In this document: positions 11,045 to 23,873 of the stretch, one piece after another | Position numbering within the stretch: the first letter of the stretch is position 1 | Layout: every line of letters begins with the position of its first letter | NCBI GenBank assembly: GCA_914767715.1 | Contig: OU612074.1 | Location: forward strand, 14,124,062 to 14,188,061 | Length of the DNA: 64,000 nucleotides | Source: Membranipora membranacea | Taxonomy: Eukaryota > Bryozoa > Gymnolaemata > Cheilostomatida > Membraniporidae | Direction: 5' to 3' | Position numbers and translations under genes: made by a program | Notes under the pieces: generated by a model | Told to the model about the DNA's origin: nothing | Databases searched by the model: none | Seen by the model: only the letters and a program-made list of their open reading frames with translations

Positions 11045-11115
11045 GTGCACCTGTTGGGACTTGAACCCATGACCTTATGATCCCAAATCCAACGCCTCTA
11101 ACACCGAGCTATCCT
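11045..11115 (-). repeat. tRNA-like relic (SINE head or tRNA pseudogene)
   Basis: On the minus strand an A-box-like TAGCTCGGTGTTAGAGGCG and a B box GGGTTCAAGTCCC are spaced as in a tRNA. The acceptor stem does not pair, so it is not a functional tRNA. A tRNA-derived SINE of a family different from the one at 37 kb is likely. Confidence 0.55.
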
Positions 11116-11620
11116 TGATATTTGTTCCACAACCTCGTTGCACTGGTTGCGGCAAATTGTCATCATCTCAACCCTCTGTTGCAACCATGATTTGCGGCAT
11201 GTTTAGAACTCAGGCTTACCTACTGCTCTTGGTATGAAATGAAAGGGCATGATTTGCATTAGGCTTGAGTTTTCCGAGGCAAATACCCCACTAGGTATAG
11301 GTCATCATATTCTCCGGCATACTCTGAAATTTGAAATACATTTCACGCATTGAGCTTCATAGGAAGGAATTTTTTGTCAAGCCAGAGGGTACCATACAAA
11401 GATTACCACAAAAAATGTGTCACAGCAAAACCATTTATGTCATATTATTACACACAAGTTTCTATATATTGATAGTAATGTGGCTCAAGCTCAGGTTAAA
11501 AGTTGACATTGTTTCTTATCAACTAGTCAGTCGGCATTGAGATTCTATGCCTTATTTGTGGTGCTTCCTCTGAGACTCCATTCAGTGCAGAGGCAACATT
11601 GCGCAAATTGATGCCGGAAA

Positions 11621-11860
11621 TGACCTTGTACAGATTTGACCAACTACCATTGTGGTTTTATATCAAATTCCACATTCAGATTTCCCAAACTCTGTAACTC
11701 AAAGTTCTGATCATGTTCTCATTTAAAAACCTCTCACTGTGTAAGTTTTATGACCTTGTACAAATGTATAATTGGTTATATATCAACTTTCATATTCAGA
11801 TTTCCCCAACTCTATAACTCAAAGTTCTGTTTGAAATACTACTCACTTTGTAATTTTTAG
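11621..11860 (+). repeat. Direct repeat, about 130-bp period, before a caspase exon
   Basis: The stretch starting TGACCTTGTACA at 11621 recurs at 11751, including CATTCAGATTTCCC and ACTCAAAGTTCTG. The second copy runs up to the acceptor of the exon at 11861. Confidence 0.8.
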
Positions 11861-14800
11861 ATAGAGACGTTTCAGTTTGATGTAGCTGATTTGCTGAAGC
11901 TGCAGTTGGCGCCTAGTAGACTTAATGCCACAGAGCCCATACAAGAGACAGGAGACCCTGGAGGCGCTGCAGGGGGTGGTGGTGCAGGAGGAGGAGGTGA
12001 CAGAGGAGGTGATGGGGATTCTCCAAAGTAAGTTTCACGAGATATACTATTGCATGTATATCTCTGATCGATAGAGAGTGAACTAATTCATTAAGCATGA
12101 GTACCATCACAAAAAATTTGGTGTAACCGCCCGTGTTCACTTTTATTAAAAATTTACTCTAACGATCAAAGATACACATGATATTAATGAAGTCTCAATG
12201 TCAGTGTGAGTTTTATGAGCCAACCAATAGTTAGTCATTGTTGGAGATGTGAGGCCTATTTTTCCACACGTTCTTTTTTAACATCAGTTCAAATCATCTC
12301 CAACCTTTTTCTAGTTTCAGTCATAATAATTGTTTCCATATAGTTTTCTGGCAGTATTGGACAATGATCAGGCTGTTTGACTAAATATTCACTTTTATTT
12401 TTGTAGTGTTGGAGGTACAGGAAGATCAGGTAAGGATTAGAACACCATTTGTTCCCATTGTGACCGAGGGATATTGCAAAAGTCTTGTTTTGAGTCGCCT
12501 TTTGCATTGAAAGTGATATTGCAAAAAGCGTGTTGATACCTGACTTCAACAAAATCCCTCTGCCACCAGAGCGAACATAATTGTTCCAGGTAAACGCAAC
12601 ATGTTTTTTCAACTTTTAGTAGACACTATAAATCTAAGACTGCTTTGAAATATTCGCAAAAGGTACACGTCATTGCCTATGGTGCAACCTTTACCCACCT
12701 TCCTACTTTTATGTGTAGGAGTCAACATTGATTGGGTAGAGGAATCCACAGCATGTCTCATTAGTCCATTTCAGGCCATCCGAGGCAGATGGTGCGGTAA
12801 CATATGATATTGTCCTAGGAATGCTTGGTGGTTCAGACTTCTTTGCACGATAACTTAATTTAATAATCCACATAAATAGTGGCTATATGGTGCTCATAAA
12901 TTTGAGTTGTTCCCTCTTTGAACTTAAAGTTCAGAGAGTTGACGACTCCAATTTTCATTGTATTCCCAATTTCTGACTCTTTGGAAAACTAATTCCTTTC
13001 CATGTAATTTTAGAACGAAATTTATAGTTTATTGTTGTGCTCAAACAGTTGATGTTATTATTAAGACCTTAAACAGTCCCTTCAGTTCTGGTCCCACACC
13101 CATTACCCATTAGGTCCTACTTTTCCAACAAAAAGTATGTTCTGTTGACAGCTCCTCACAAGACCCTCAGAAACAATCCAAACTCAAAACTAAAATTTAT
13201 ATCAAGACTTGGTCGCTGTCGATCTGGTCAGAATAATATCATACACATACATTGTCCCTTACTAACTGACCGTTGTGAGATTTGGCTTTGTTCATTACTT
13301 TCCTCATATTATGTCAAAGCAGGTATCTAACGTTCAAATTCTAACTTGCTTCATACTTAAAAATTGTCCCATAACCTGCTGAACTAATTACGCAACGGGT
13401 ATCAAGGCTATGATGAGAGCCCTTCTTTATATTTTATTTACAACTATTATTCCATAGTTCTACTATCACTACTTGCCTGTCGTTTACAGAGGAGGTAGAT
13501 CGTCCGCCCACAGCTCACCCTGACGACGATGAATACTTAGATGAGCGAATCGATTATCTCGACGAAATCAGTCTCAGAGTCAATCCGACGTGGAAGCGAA
13601 AGATCAAAGACCTCTTCCATTCAGATTCTGTAAGTTATGCACACTCAAAATCACATATTTACCCTAAAGGAGTAAAGTTTTGACAAGATGAAAAGTTCAC
13701 CATTATGCACATGGTTGAAGTAGCTAGATAACATTTACTTACCCCTCTCCCCCTACCTGCCTTAGTTAGCTTACACTATATCATCCCCAAGCTAGCTGAG
13801 TTGAACTACAGCTAACATTTACTCCTAGAGTACTAATGAGTATCTATATATTTCATTTCCTTCAAGTTTCTCAATTGTCCTCGATTTTGACCATGCATAA
13901 TAACCAGCATTTTCTCAATGCAAGCTGAAATATCAAGCTTGAGCTGTTTTAATTTAATACACATAAAATTTTATGAAACAAATCATAAGCTTTACGGCAA
14001 TCAGAGGTTTCTTCTACTGAGCAAAAACGGGATACCATAAAATAAAAAAAAAACACATTTATTAATGATAACCATAAAAACATATTCCATTGGATAGGTG
14101 TTTGAGTGTCCATTTTGCCACAGAATGCCAAGAAAATATCAAGGTCTAAGAGCAGTGTTGAAAATAAGCAGTTTTGACGTTGTGAGGTTAGCTAGTGAGG
14201 TTTTCTAGGTCATTGCACAGGCTCAAATGGTGTACTCAAGACTCCAAGAAATAACTGTCTGACATTGTGGCATTTCCGTCGCTTTCAAGCTGAATTTTTC
14301 TCTCGATACAATACAAGAATTGGATTGAAAGTAGGTTTACATTGATTTTGATGTATTAATATATCACAACCGTAAACATGAAAATATTTGTTGATATGTT
14401 TATGATCACAACATATTATCAAATAGAACATTGTGAAGGCAACCTACCCCCCCCCCCCCCCCCACCATATTTTGGAAGTTCTCACAATAGGTAAAAAAAC
14501 GGTCCACTAATCGATATAAAATCTGATTCGCAGTAGCTCTCAACTGTGTATGGGATTTTACAACGAATATTTATAATCAAATTTCTTCCCACAGCATATG
14601 CTTCTTCTTTCCGCTTAAAGTGTTTGTAAAGGAACAGGGTTCTTGGTATCATTTTTGAGCTTGAATTGAGATTAAGACAGCTATCACACATGCATTTGCA
14701 TGAAAAATATGTCTTCAGGGTTACTTGGTCTGGTAGGTTTGGGGGGTTATAAGTTAACACTATTGAGTTGCCTACTCATGCACAGCCCAACTTGTCCAGG

Positions 14801-17800
14801 CGATTTGTAATGAGCCTATTATGGGGGAAATACAGTAATATTAGTGACTATTGTGGTTAGATAACAACTTTTGCAAATACATGACAAAGTCACTCACAAG
14901 TCTGTCGATGACATAAAAGTTCAAATTTAATGAGTTGAGACCGCTAATCAAAACAACCTTCATTTCTGTTATGAGCCCATGTTTAAAAAGAGATTAGAAG
15001 AACCACTGTACCAAAGATTATAAATACTGACTGTATATTACAATCAATGACTATGACCCATTCCCTGTCCACAGCTTTTCAAGCGAGTGATTTTCATTTC
15101 ATACCGCTGCACTTGTTTGCTCTGTTTAAATAAGATTACACTGGAGCAATGGATTCTTCCTGCTGACAAAGCCTTGCTTATTTCAGGTTTACCTAAAAAT
15201 GGTCCATACAATGCTTTATGGTTAGTACCAAATCTTGCGATAATATCCAACACTAGCCCCCCAAATAAGATCCATACTGATGAAATAACTCAAAAACTCG
15301 ACAAATTAATTTCCTATGTGACTGATGTGTGCTTTGACATAGGTTCTCATATGGCATGCTGCACTCAGTCAGTAATATTGATAGTCCGCTTTTAAATGTG
15401 CTGAGTATCTGTGATGCACAGATGGACAAGATCTGATGTAAAATAATATAGAAAGTTTCTCAAGGTATTCCACTGCCTACACGATTATCAATACTCCTCT
15501 CTTTAGGAGGCAGTCAAATTCATTTACATTTTTCATCACCCTGAAGTCCGAAATAACTAGATGACAATTTTATTTACTTCAATTTACTTTGTGACTTGTA
15601 AATTCCAGTTTTTGATGTAAACAACAAAGTTTACCCGAGAAAATCTTGTGAGTCCAAACATCTCAATATTTGCAAAAATTGTTGTAAAGATTCTCAAAAC
15701 TTCAAATCACTCAGTATTAATCATCGCATGGTTTGGATTTTAACATCATCCTAATGCCTGAAATGTCGAGATTTAAAAACAAATTATTTTAGATTTTTGT
15801 GCAAATTAGAAAAACATCCAGTCTACAAATTTTGTATCTTCCATTGAAATTCTATTGAAAGCCACTAATCATAAAGCATAACGGCTGAAGACAGAGTTTG
15901 ATTGGAATGTCATATCTTAGTATTTATAATCTTCAATACAATCCATGTAGCCACAATCTCATTTATTCATCAAATAAATATAAACAAAACCTTGAAATAC
16001 TTTAGCCATGTATTGATCTGCCTTTATATTGCCAATTTCTATCTCGAGCAGTAACCATGGTTAACAGAAAATGTTGTATCTGTCAAAGCACTGTGGGTTA
16101 TTTCAAGTGGCCGAAATCATACAGATTTAAACTTAGTGGTGTGACCAATGCACTAAGTTCATTGGTGTGACTACCTCAGGGACATTTTCCCTATGATAAT
16201 CACATGGACTCGACGTCGATTTGCTACAATTGCCTCCTGAATGATATTCAATCTCGCTCTCACTGGATCTGTAAATCTCCCTATAATTTTCACTCTCGCT
16301 GTCGGATGAGCTAGAGTTGTAATTTTTGCCGTGCTTGATTTCGATCGTTTGCTTTGTCATTCAATTATGAAATTTTATACACTATCACATTTTACCAGCT
16401 AAGCCACATAACATGGGACAGATTAACTTTGCATTGTATTCACACATTCATTCAATAGATAAATTCTGTGTGGTTTAATATTGTACGCAGGGAATATCAA
16501 AACCACTGTTTCATAACAAGAAGTCTAAGTCTTATTTACGACATACTGTATATTCCCATTATAATCTAAGGTACTAAAAAGGTACTATTTTCTACAAGTG
16601 ATCACAACTCCAAAGGAGAAAAATAGTACCTTTTTAGTACCTTCTCATCCCAACTTTGAGTGAAAATAATTCTTAACTGGGCCACAGGCTGCTTTTGGAC
16701 ATAGCATAATGTTCTAAACTAGACTGAGAGCTCTAGAATGATACCAAAAACCTGTTTCCTTTACAAGCACTTTAATGCACAGCATTTCTTCTCTCCGCTT
16801 AAATTTTTTATTTTGTACTGTCACTGCATGAAAAACATTCCTAAAGATGATTGTAGATTGACAATAAAAGTATATATATATGCCGCCTTATGCCTAATGA
16901 AGGAGTTTTGATAAACCATTATATATGCAGGAAATCCTTGACTTGACACTGTTTATTCAATTAGATTCAGTTTGACAAAATGCAAAAACCAGCAAATTTT
17001 CAGCACTCTGTTAAACCACACTTGGAAAAAGGTGAAAACAAAATAGGAACGTGCATCAGTATAAATCATAATTGTATAAATACTACTACTCATTTTTTTG
17101 AATACTGCTCATAAAAATGTTGCTGAAATATGTGACTGAAAAAAAATCCTGGTTAAAAAATTCTAAATTCTGCAACATATCTGTTTGCTGTCTATGTACA
17201 TTGATACTATACGCGTTTGTAAGATTAAGTTTTATTCCATTGGCTTGTTGCCAGGATCAATAAAAAAACCTATATGGCAGGTCTGATTATGTAGCAATAG
17301 GAAATATCGTTATCAAGTCAGGCATGATTTGTTCGGAATGTTAAACTTTATGAAGGCAATAGTGTGGAACTGAAAACAAACTATAGCAATCTAGTTGTGG
17401 GTAAAAAAAATGTTGCTTTGAATGTACCAAGTATTGATTATGTACTCTCCATTTACCTGAGAGAAAAAACAAATACTCTTCAGTCTTCATGAAGCTCTTG
17501 ATAGAGTCACATAATGACTTGGCCACCACCACGCTGTCCGTCAACATGAAGCTACGTAAACTCACTACCTATATAGGCCCAAATACCTGAAATTTGAAGA
17601 CCATATCTTATCTCGTTCCATTCACCATTGTTGCAATATTTATGAGCCTGTAGTTGGCATTGAGGGAAGGGGGCGTTGTTACATCCATTGACGTCTGTAT
17701 TGGAGGCCAATTCACTCTCTCATAGGTCTACAAGCAAAATAAATAGGGCATAAAAATATGGTACCACCTTTTATGTAGAATAAGGGAGTAGGAAGTTACT

Positions 17801-19924
17801 TATGATTAGATCAAACTCTATTACATTATCATGCAGTGTTGATTGATGACTCAGGATACACATATGAACGGAGTTATTATTCAAATCACATTCCCAAACT
17901 TCAGCCAGCAAATAACTTCCAGGTACACCACAGTAATCATGGCAGCTAAATCCAAGCCAAATAATGGCGAAAAGCAGGCACAGCATGACTGCTTAGCTAT
18001 AGTTCCAGTCTCCGGTTAAAGACACCTCCGGAACAATACCTGAATTTTGTCCAATTTCTGATCTGTAGAACAGGCTATAAAAAGGGGGATTTCTCAATTT
18101 TCTCACTTGTGTCTCTTACCATGGAGTGACAGCTATTGCTCCTTGGTCATAAATATAATTTCTAACAATTTTGATCAAATATACGAAGCTGACATTTTCC
18201 AACATCATTTAATAGGCGGCAAAGCTACTCGTTTTACAGACATTTAAGCCGCTTTATTACTGTTGAAGTACATGACTCATCAGAAAGCTTCATTGAAGTA
18301 GTATTTTAAGAGATGAGATTGGTTACTAAGCAAGTCAAGTGTAGACTTTGCATGTGAAGGTTGCATGTGAAGTTGGTATCACTGAAACTTTTACTAAATG
18401 AACCAATGTATTGCCACCTCTTTGACAAAGAACTTACTCACTTATTCAAAAATGTGGGATTGTCTATTGAATAGTCTTTGTAATCAGTGGCGGGAAGTTG
18501 ATTAACCACTCCTCCTGAAAGATGAATATTCTAGATGAGTAAATGTTTGCTAGAGTTTAGATTTGCTAGTTGGGAGTGACATAATGTTCGCGAGCACTAT
18601 CAAGTAAAGAGGGTTGGTAAATGCTAACTAGCCATAAAGCTGGTTATTTCAAGTATCTGAAAATGGTGAAACTTTCCCCCTGCAGTGAACTTTGCTCCTC
18701 TATGAAATGTGATAGAAAAATCATATCCATACCACAGAATGGTGCACCGATTTATCTCATCGGATTCTTTAGAAATATTGTGTATACCAATCATCACTAA
18801 CTTATGTAGATCATCATTGCAGGTTTACCGAATGTCTACACCAAGCAGAGGTAGATGTCTAGTTATAAATAACAGATACTTTGATCAGGAGCCTAAGTCA
18901 CCGGGACAGGAGAGGTTAGATCAGAGAGACGGCTCAGAGATGGATGTCAAGAACATCTCAAAAGTATTCAAGAGACTCTCATTCGAATGTGAAGTCAAAT
19001 CTGAACTAACTGCTCAAGTATGTATGAATTTAGTGATCATTTTTAAACTAGTTACATGGGAGTCGATTCCTCTCTGGTTGAGTTTGAAAGTCTCCACAGG
19101 AATTCATTGACCAATTTCACCTAAATGGAAGATTTTCTGTAACATTACAACTTGCGAGCCGTTTCAAGACTTTGTTTTAATTTTCTGCATTAGGCGTATC
19201 TGTCTTGATAAGCTTTGTCAAGACTCGCACTTGCATCCCATAAAATTACACCATCACACCATTACGACCCTATGCAACACAGGGTACTTGAAGTGCTCAA
19301 ACATTGCGCAGGTCAACGGTAATAGTATTTCACTATCAACCATATGCCTAGTTGAGCGAAATGTTGTTGATAATAAAATACTACTTCCATAGACCTGGGC
19401 AATGTTCGAGCACACAAACTTCATAAAAGGCTTTATACGGCCATTGCTCACAAAGATTACTCAGTTTTGTTGAACTAAACCACAATGCTATTGAGAATAT
19501 CTAATCACCAAATACCAATCTAACTACAATTTACAAGCTGGGAAAACCAGGTTGATTTTCCCAGATTAGTCAGTCATCAGTCATAAATTGGTTTGTTGGT
19601 CCATAAGCCAAAGTGGAGAGTCATGGAAATTTCCGCAAATCATTGAACAAAGCATGCCTCAACAAAATCAATACTCGTTTTCCACACAACTGGTTTTTTT
19701 TTAGGATATGGTTGCTGCAATAAAAGAGGAGACTCAGGATCACAGGCACAAAGGTCAAGGCTGTTTTGTTTTGGTGATTATGACGCATGGTACCGAGAAC
19801 TTGATATACGGACAGGACGGCCGGGGAGTTAAGCACTCGGATATATTCGATCTGATGTCTCCTTACAAGTTCCCAGCTATGGCAGGCAGGCCTAAAGTTA
19901 TCATCCTTCAGGCCTGTTCCGGAG
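11861..19924 (+). CDS. Caspase (prodomain and p20 exons, copy A)
   Basis: Caspases cleave after Asp in apoptosis or inflammation. Five exons chain in phase: 11861-12027, 12407-12429 (a 23-nt microexon), 13490-13629, 18823-19017 and 19705-19924. The first two encode a pro-region with FQFDVADLLKLQL and a Gly-rich linker. The third has an acidic stretch (HPDDDEYLDERIDYLDE) and WKRKIKDLF. The fourth begins the p20 domain: YRMSTPSRGRCLVINNRYF, LDQRDGSEMDVKN, LSFECEVKSELTAQ. The fifth carries the catalytic His in VIMTHG and the catalytic Cys in ILQACSGG, where most caspases have QACRG or QACQG. The true N-terminus was not fixed; a CARD relic lies upstream. No p10 subunit follows nearby. The two p20 exons are repeated 2.3 kb downstream. 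Confidence 0.85.
13630..17698. other. Most of the 5.2-kb caspase intron
   Basis: This holds a pure C run at 14447-14463, a strong hairpin at 16568-16643 and a minus-strand Ser/Glu-rich frame at 16360-16133 (SSSSDSESENYREIYRSSES). That frame could be the start of an unknown gene or transposon protein. No other coding signal was recognised. Confidence 0.4.
16568..16643. repeat. Perfect 24-bp hairpin
   Basis: AAGGTACTAAAAAGGTACTA begins the left arm (16568-16591); its exact complement is 16620-16643, with a 28-nt loop. It lies in the caspase intron. It could be a short MITE or a structured RNA. Confidence 0.85.
17771..17986 (-). CDS. Possible secreted protein, first exon (unrecognised)
   Basis: The minus-strand frame starts MLCLLFAIIWLGFSC, a good signal peptide, followed by HDYCGVPGSYLLAEVWECD. 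Possible further minus-strand exons lie at about 17730-17590 (CNNAPFPQCQLQAHKYC, Cys-rich) and 17560-17450 (LTDSVVVAKSLCDSIKSF), but their splice phases do not chain cleanly. The start region is repeated in copy B of the duplication (minus strand, about 20283-20170), where an 80-bp deletion removes part of it. I do not recognise the family. It would be nested in a caspase intron in the opposite direction. Confidence 0.25.
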   Translation of the reverse strand: MLCLLFAIIWLGFSCHDYCGVPGSYLLAEVWECDLNNNSVHMCILSHQSTLHDNVIEFDLIISNFLLPYST

Positions 19925-21104
19925 GTATAAAGTCAGAGAATTTCACTGGCAATGTTTGGGGGTTCTCATCTTTTTGATGTTACCATAATATGTATATTGC
20001 TAAGAAGTGTATAACATAACATAAGCAATGAAACTTTACCTGCCAATTCCTATCATATAGCGTTTGACATATTGTATTGGAGGCCAATTCACTCTCTCAT
20101 AGGTCTACAAGCAAAATAAATAGGGCATAAAAATATGGTACCACCTTTTATGTAGGATAAGGGAGACATTATTCAAATCACATTCCCAAACTTCAGCCAG
20201 CAAATAACTTCCAGGTACACCACAGTAATCATGGCAGCTAAATCCAAGCCAAATAATGGCGAAAAGCAGGCACAGCATGACTGCTTAGCTATAGTTCCAG
20301 TCTCCTGTTAAAGACGCCTCCGGAACAATACCTGAATTTTGTCCAATTTCTGATCTGTAGAACAGGCTATAAAAAGGGGGATTTCTCAATTTTCTCACTT
20401 GTGTCTCTTACCATGGAGTGACAGCTATTGCTCCTTGGTCATAAATATAATTTTTAACAATTTTGATCAAATATACGAAGCTGACATTTTCCAACATCAT
20501 TTAATAGGCGTCAAAGCTACTAGTTTTACAGACATTAAGCCGCTTTATTACTGTTGAAGTACATGACTCATCAGAAAGCTTCATTGAAGTAGTATTTTAA
20601 GAGATGAGATTGGTTACTAAGCAAGTCAAGTGTAGACTTTGCATGTGAAGTCGGTATCACTGAAACTTTTACTACATGAACCAATGTATTGCCACCTCTT
20701 TGACAAAAAACTTACTCACTTATTCAAAAATGTGGGATTGACTATTGAATAGTCTTTGTAATCAGTGGCGGGAAGTTGATTAACCACTCCTCCTGAAAGA
20801 TGAATATTCTAGATGAGTAAATGTTTGCTAGAGTTTAGATTTGCTAGTTGGGAGTGGCATAATGTTCGCGAGCACTATCAAGTAAAGAGGGTTGGTAAAT
20901 GCTAACTAGCCATAAAGCTGGTTATTTCAAGTATCTGAAAATGGTGAAACTTTCCCCCTGCAGTGAACTTTGCTCCTCTATCAATGGAATGTGATAGAAA
21001 AATCATATCCATACCACAGAATGGTGCACCGATTTATCTCATCGGATTCTTTAGAAATATTGTGTATACCAATCATCACTAACTTATGTAGATCATCATT
21101 GCAG

Positions 21105-22244
21105 GTTTACCGAATGTCTACACCAAGCAGAGGTAGATGTCTCGTTATAAATAACAGATATTTCGATCAGGAGCCCAAGTCACCGGGACAGGAGAGGTTA
21201 GATCAGAGAGACGGCTCAGAGATGGATGTCAAGAACATCTCAAAAGTATTCAAGAGACTCTCATTCGAATGTGAAGTCAAATCTGAACTAACTGCTCAAG
21301 TATGTATGAATTTAGTGATCATTTTTAAACTAGTTACATGGGAGTCGATTCCTCTCTGGTTGAGTTTGAAAGTCTCCACAGGAATTCATTGACCAATTTC
21401 ACCTAAATGGAAGATTTTCTGTAACATTACAACTTGCGAGCCGTTTCAAGACTTTGTTTTAATTTTCTGCATTAGGCGTATCTGTCTTGATAAGCTTTGT
21501 CAAGACTGCACTTGCATCCCATAAAATTACACCATCACACCATTACGACCCTATGCAACACAGGGTACTTGAAGTGCTCAAACATTGCGCAGGTCAATGG
21601 TAATAGTATTTCACTATGAACCACATCAATCACATAGTTGAGCGAAATGTTGTTGATAATAAAATACTATTTCCATCAACCTGGGCAATGTTCGAGCACA
21701 CAAACTTCATAAAAGGCTTTATATGGCCATTGCTCACAAAGATTACTCAGTTTTGTTGAACTAAACCACAATGCTATTGAGAATATCTAATATCTAAGTC
21801 TATGGAATATCTAATCACCAAATACCAATCTAACTACAACTTACAAGCTGGGAAAACCAGGTTGATTTTCCCAGATTAGTCAGCATTGCCGTTGCCAGCA
21901 CGATAAATTGGTTTGTTGGTCCCTAAGCCAAAGTGGAGAGTCATGGAAGTTTCCGCAAATCATTGAACAAAAGCATGCCTCAACAAAATCAATACTCGTT
22001 TTCCACACAACTGGTTTTTTTTAGGATATGGTTGCTGCAATAAAAGAGGAAACTAAAGATCACAGGCACAAAGGTCAAGGCTGTTTTGTTTTGGTGATTA
22101 TGACTCATGGTACCGAGAACTTGATATACGGACAGGACGGCCGGGGAGTTAAACACTCGGATATATTTGATCTGATGTCTCCTTACAAGTTCCCAGCTAT
22201 GGCAGGCAGGCCTAAAGTTATCATCCTTCAGGCCTGTTCCGGAG
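21105..22244 (+). CDS. Caspase p20 exons, copy B
   Basis: Exons 21105-21299 and 22025-22244 have the same lengths (195 and 220 nt), splice sites and phases as copy A. His (MTHG) and Cys (QACSG) are intact. Over 415 coding bases there are about ten changes and only one alters the protein (Gln to Lys in KEETQD). Exon 2 ends in phase 1 and exon 1 starts in phase 0, so both copies cannot be spliced in series in frame. They are either alternatives or belong to two genes. No promoter or prodomain exon of its own lies between the copies. Confidence 0.8.
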
Positions 22245-22487
22245 GTATAAAGTCAGAGAATTTCACTGGCAATGTTTAGGGGTTCTCATCTTTTTGATGT
22301 TACCATAATATGTATATTGCTATGAAGTGTATAACATAACATAAGCAATGAAACTTTACCTGCCAATTCCTATCATATAGCGTTTGACATATAAGTTTAA
22401 CGCAGTCAATGGAATTTTGAAATACCAGCATGACAGAGGGCAATGGTAGGGAAATCCCTAAATGTGCATTAGTCATCGAGATATAAT

Positions 22488-22528
22488 ATTACAACTACAT
22501 ATTATAGTATATAATATGTAGTTGTAAT
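22488..22528. repeat. Perfect 18-bp hairpin
   Basis: ATTACAACTACATATTAT and its exact complement flank a 5-base loop. This lies just after the caspase duplication. Confidence 0.85.
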
Positions 22529-23865
22529 TCAAAACCTGCTAACATAATTTCTACTAACGCTTTTCCTGGTTCTCCCGCTCTTTTTCTTTGTCACACAACG
22601 CAACCTGACACGTTGTTTAATTTACAGCGTACAGTACAGTTTCATCATCTAATTTTAAATAAAGTTATTTTCTCAATGATGTGGCCCCCCTAAATCTATC
22701 AGGAACTAACATCGATTCATAGTTTTACTGTACAAACATCATTGCAGCCACTGATATATCCTCGTATAATGATACTATACGCATGTGAATACTAAATAGA
22801 GTGTAAGCTGGTTGATTCATACTTTATAATTCAGAACTCCTGTTAATTCAGACAAGGATAATTGGTCCCTTCAGCCAGATCTCAATGTACTAATTCAAAC
22901 TCTGACATATTTTTGTGGTCCCCAGAGGCTTGAATTGCAACTGCACTGTATAGTGGTCAGATACTTCTTTGTTCATCATACTTTTATCATTATGACCAAA
23001 GGAAACCATACTGGAACAAATGCTACTGCAAGTCAGGAAGATGAGCAAAAATCTCTCAGACACGTAGAAGTAGTTTAGGTCTAATCTGGGTCAAGTTTGT
23101 TGTTCCAAACTTCTACTATAGAGGAGCTTTGACAGCACAACATGGCATCTCCCTATCGGCATATCAAAACATTCAGATCAACTTCAAAATACCAAAAAAA
23201 AATTCACATACATACCATACAACTCACATAATCACAACAATAGACAGCTACAATGTGTGGTATATTCTTATCCTATTGACACCAAGAATGTGTTCCATCA
23301 GTATCAATCAAAATTGTCATGCTGTGAGAACTATGTGTGTCATATGGCCTCATAACATCTTCCTCGGGTACCAGAGGCGTCTTGAATACCTGCGAACAGG
23401 GAAACGCTCTCTAGTTAAAAATTAACAAAAAATAATTTGATGATATGAACTTTATTGAAAACTACTACTAGTCTCAGTGCTCAGACGGCTGCTTTCCGAG
23501 TTAGTGGTATTACATTATCAAACTTAGACTTGCCTACCCCTGAGATCATAACATCAGCCTGCTAGAAGAACAAATTGATTATTGCACAAAGCGCGAAAAT
23601 GTTTGCGTTCTCTACTTGAAACAATGTAATATTACGCCCTTGTCGGGCATTCGAGATAAGCATTCTCCAGTATGACTGCTTAAATAGATGGTTGGAGGTA
23701 TGATTTTTTTCTGACGGAGATAAATGAAATCATAAAAAAAACCTTAGGATTGTGTTGATCGATGTGAATGAATTTTTGTATGTTGTTCTACATTCACCAT
23801 AATTATATCTATATCAAATGATATTTATTCAATTCCTATACTTTCAATGATATTTATTCAATTCA
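22529..23865. other. Spacer, no gene recognised
   Basis: No caspase p10 exon or other domain was found here. A short tandem duplication (AATGATATTTATTCAATTC) lies at about 23816-23866. Confidence 0.4.
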
Positions 23866-23873
23866 ATACCTAT

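Larger units (their letters stand above)
17699..22393 (+). repeat. Tandem duplication of about 2.3 kb with two caspase exons
   Basis: Unit A runs 17699-20072 and unit B 20073-22393. Both begin ATTGGAGGCCAATTCACTC and end near GCGTTTGACATAT. They differ by scattered substitutions and indels, the largest being about 80 bp missing from unit B after position 20163. Confidence 0.92.

Noticed and set aside
11045-11115. Functional tRNA gene
   Set aside because: A and B boxes are present but the acceptor stem does not pair.
18709-18822. Caspase exon extended upstream to the first ATG
   Set aside because: A good acceptor at 18822 and phase match with the previous exon place the exon start at 18823; the ATG lies in the intron.
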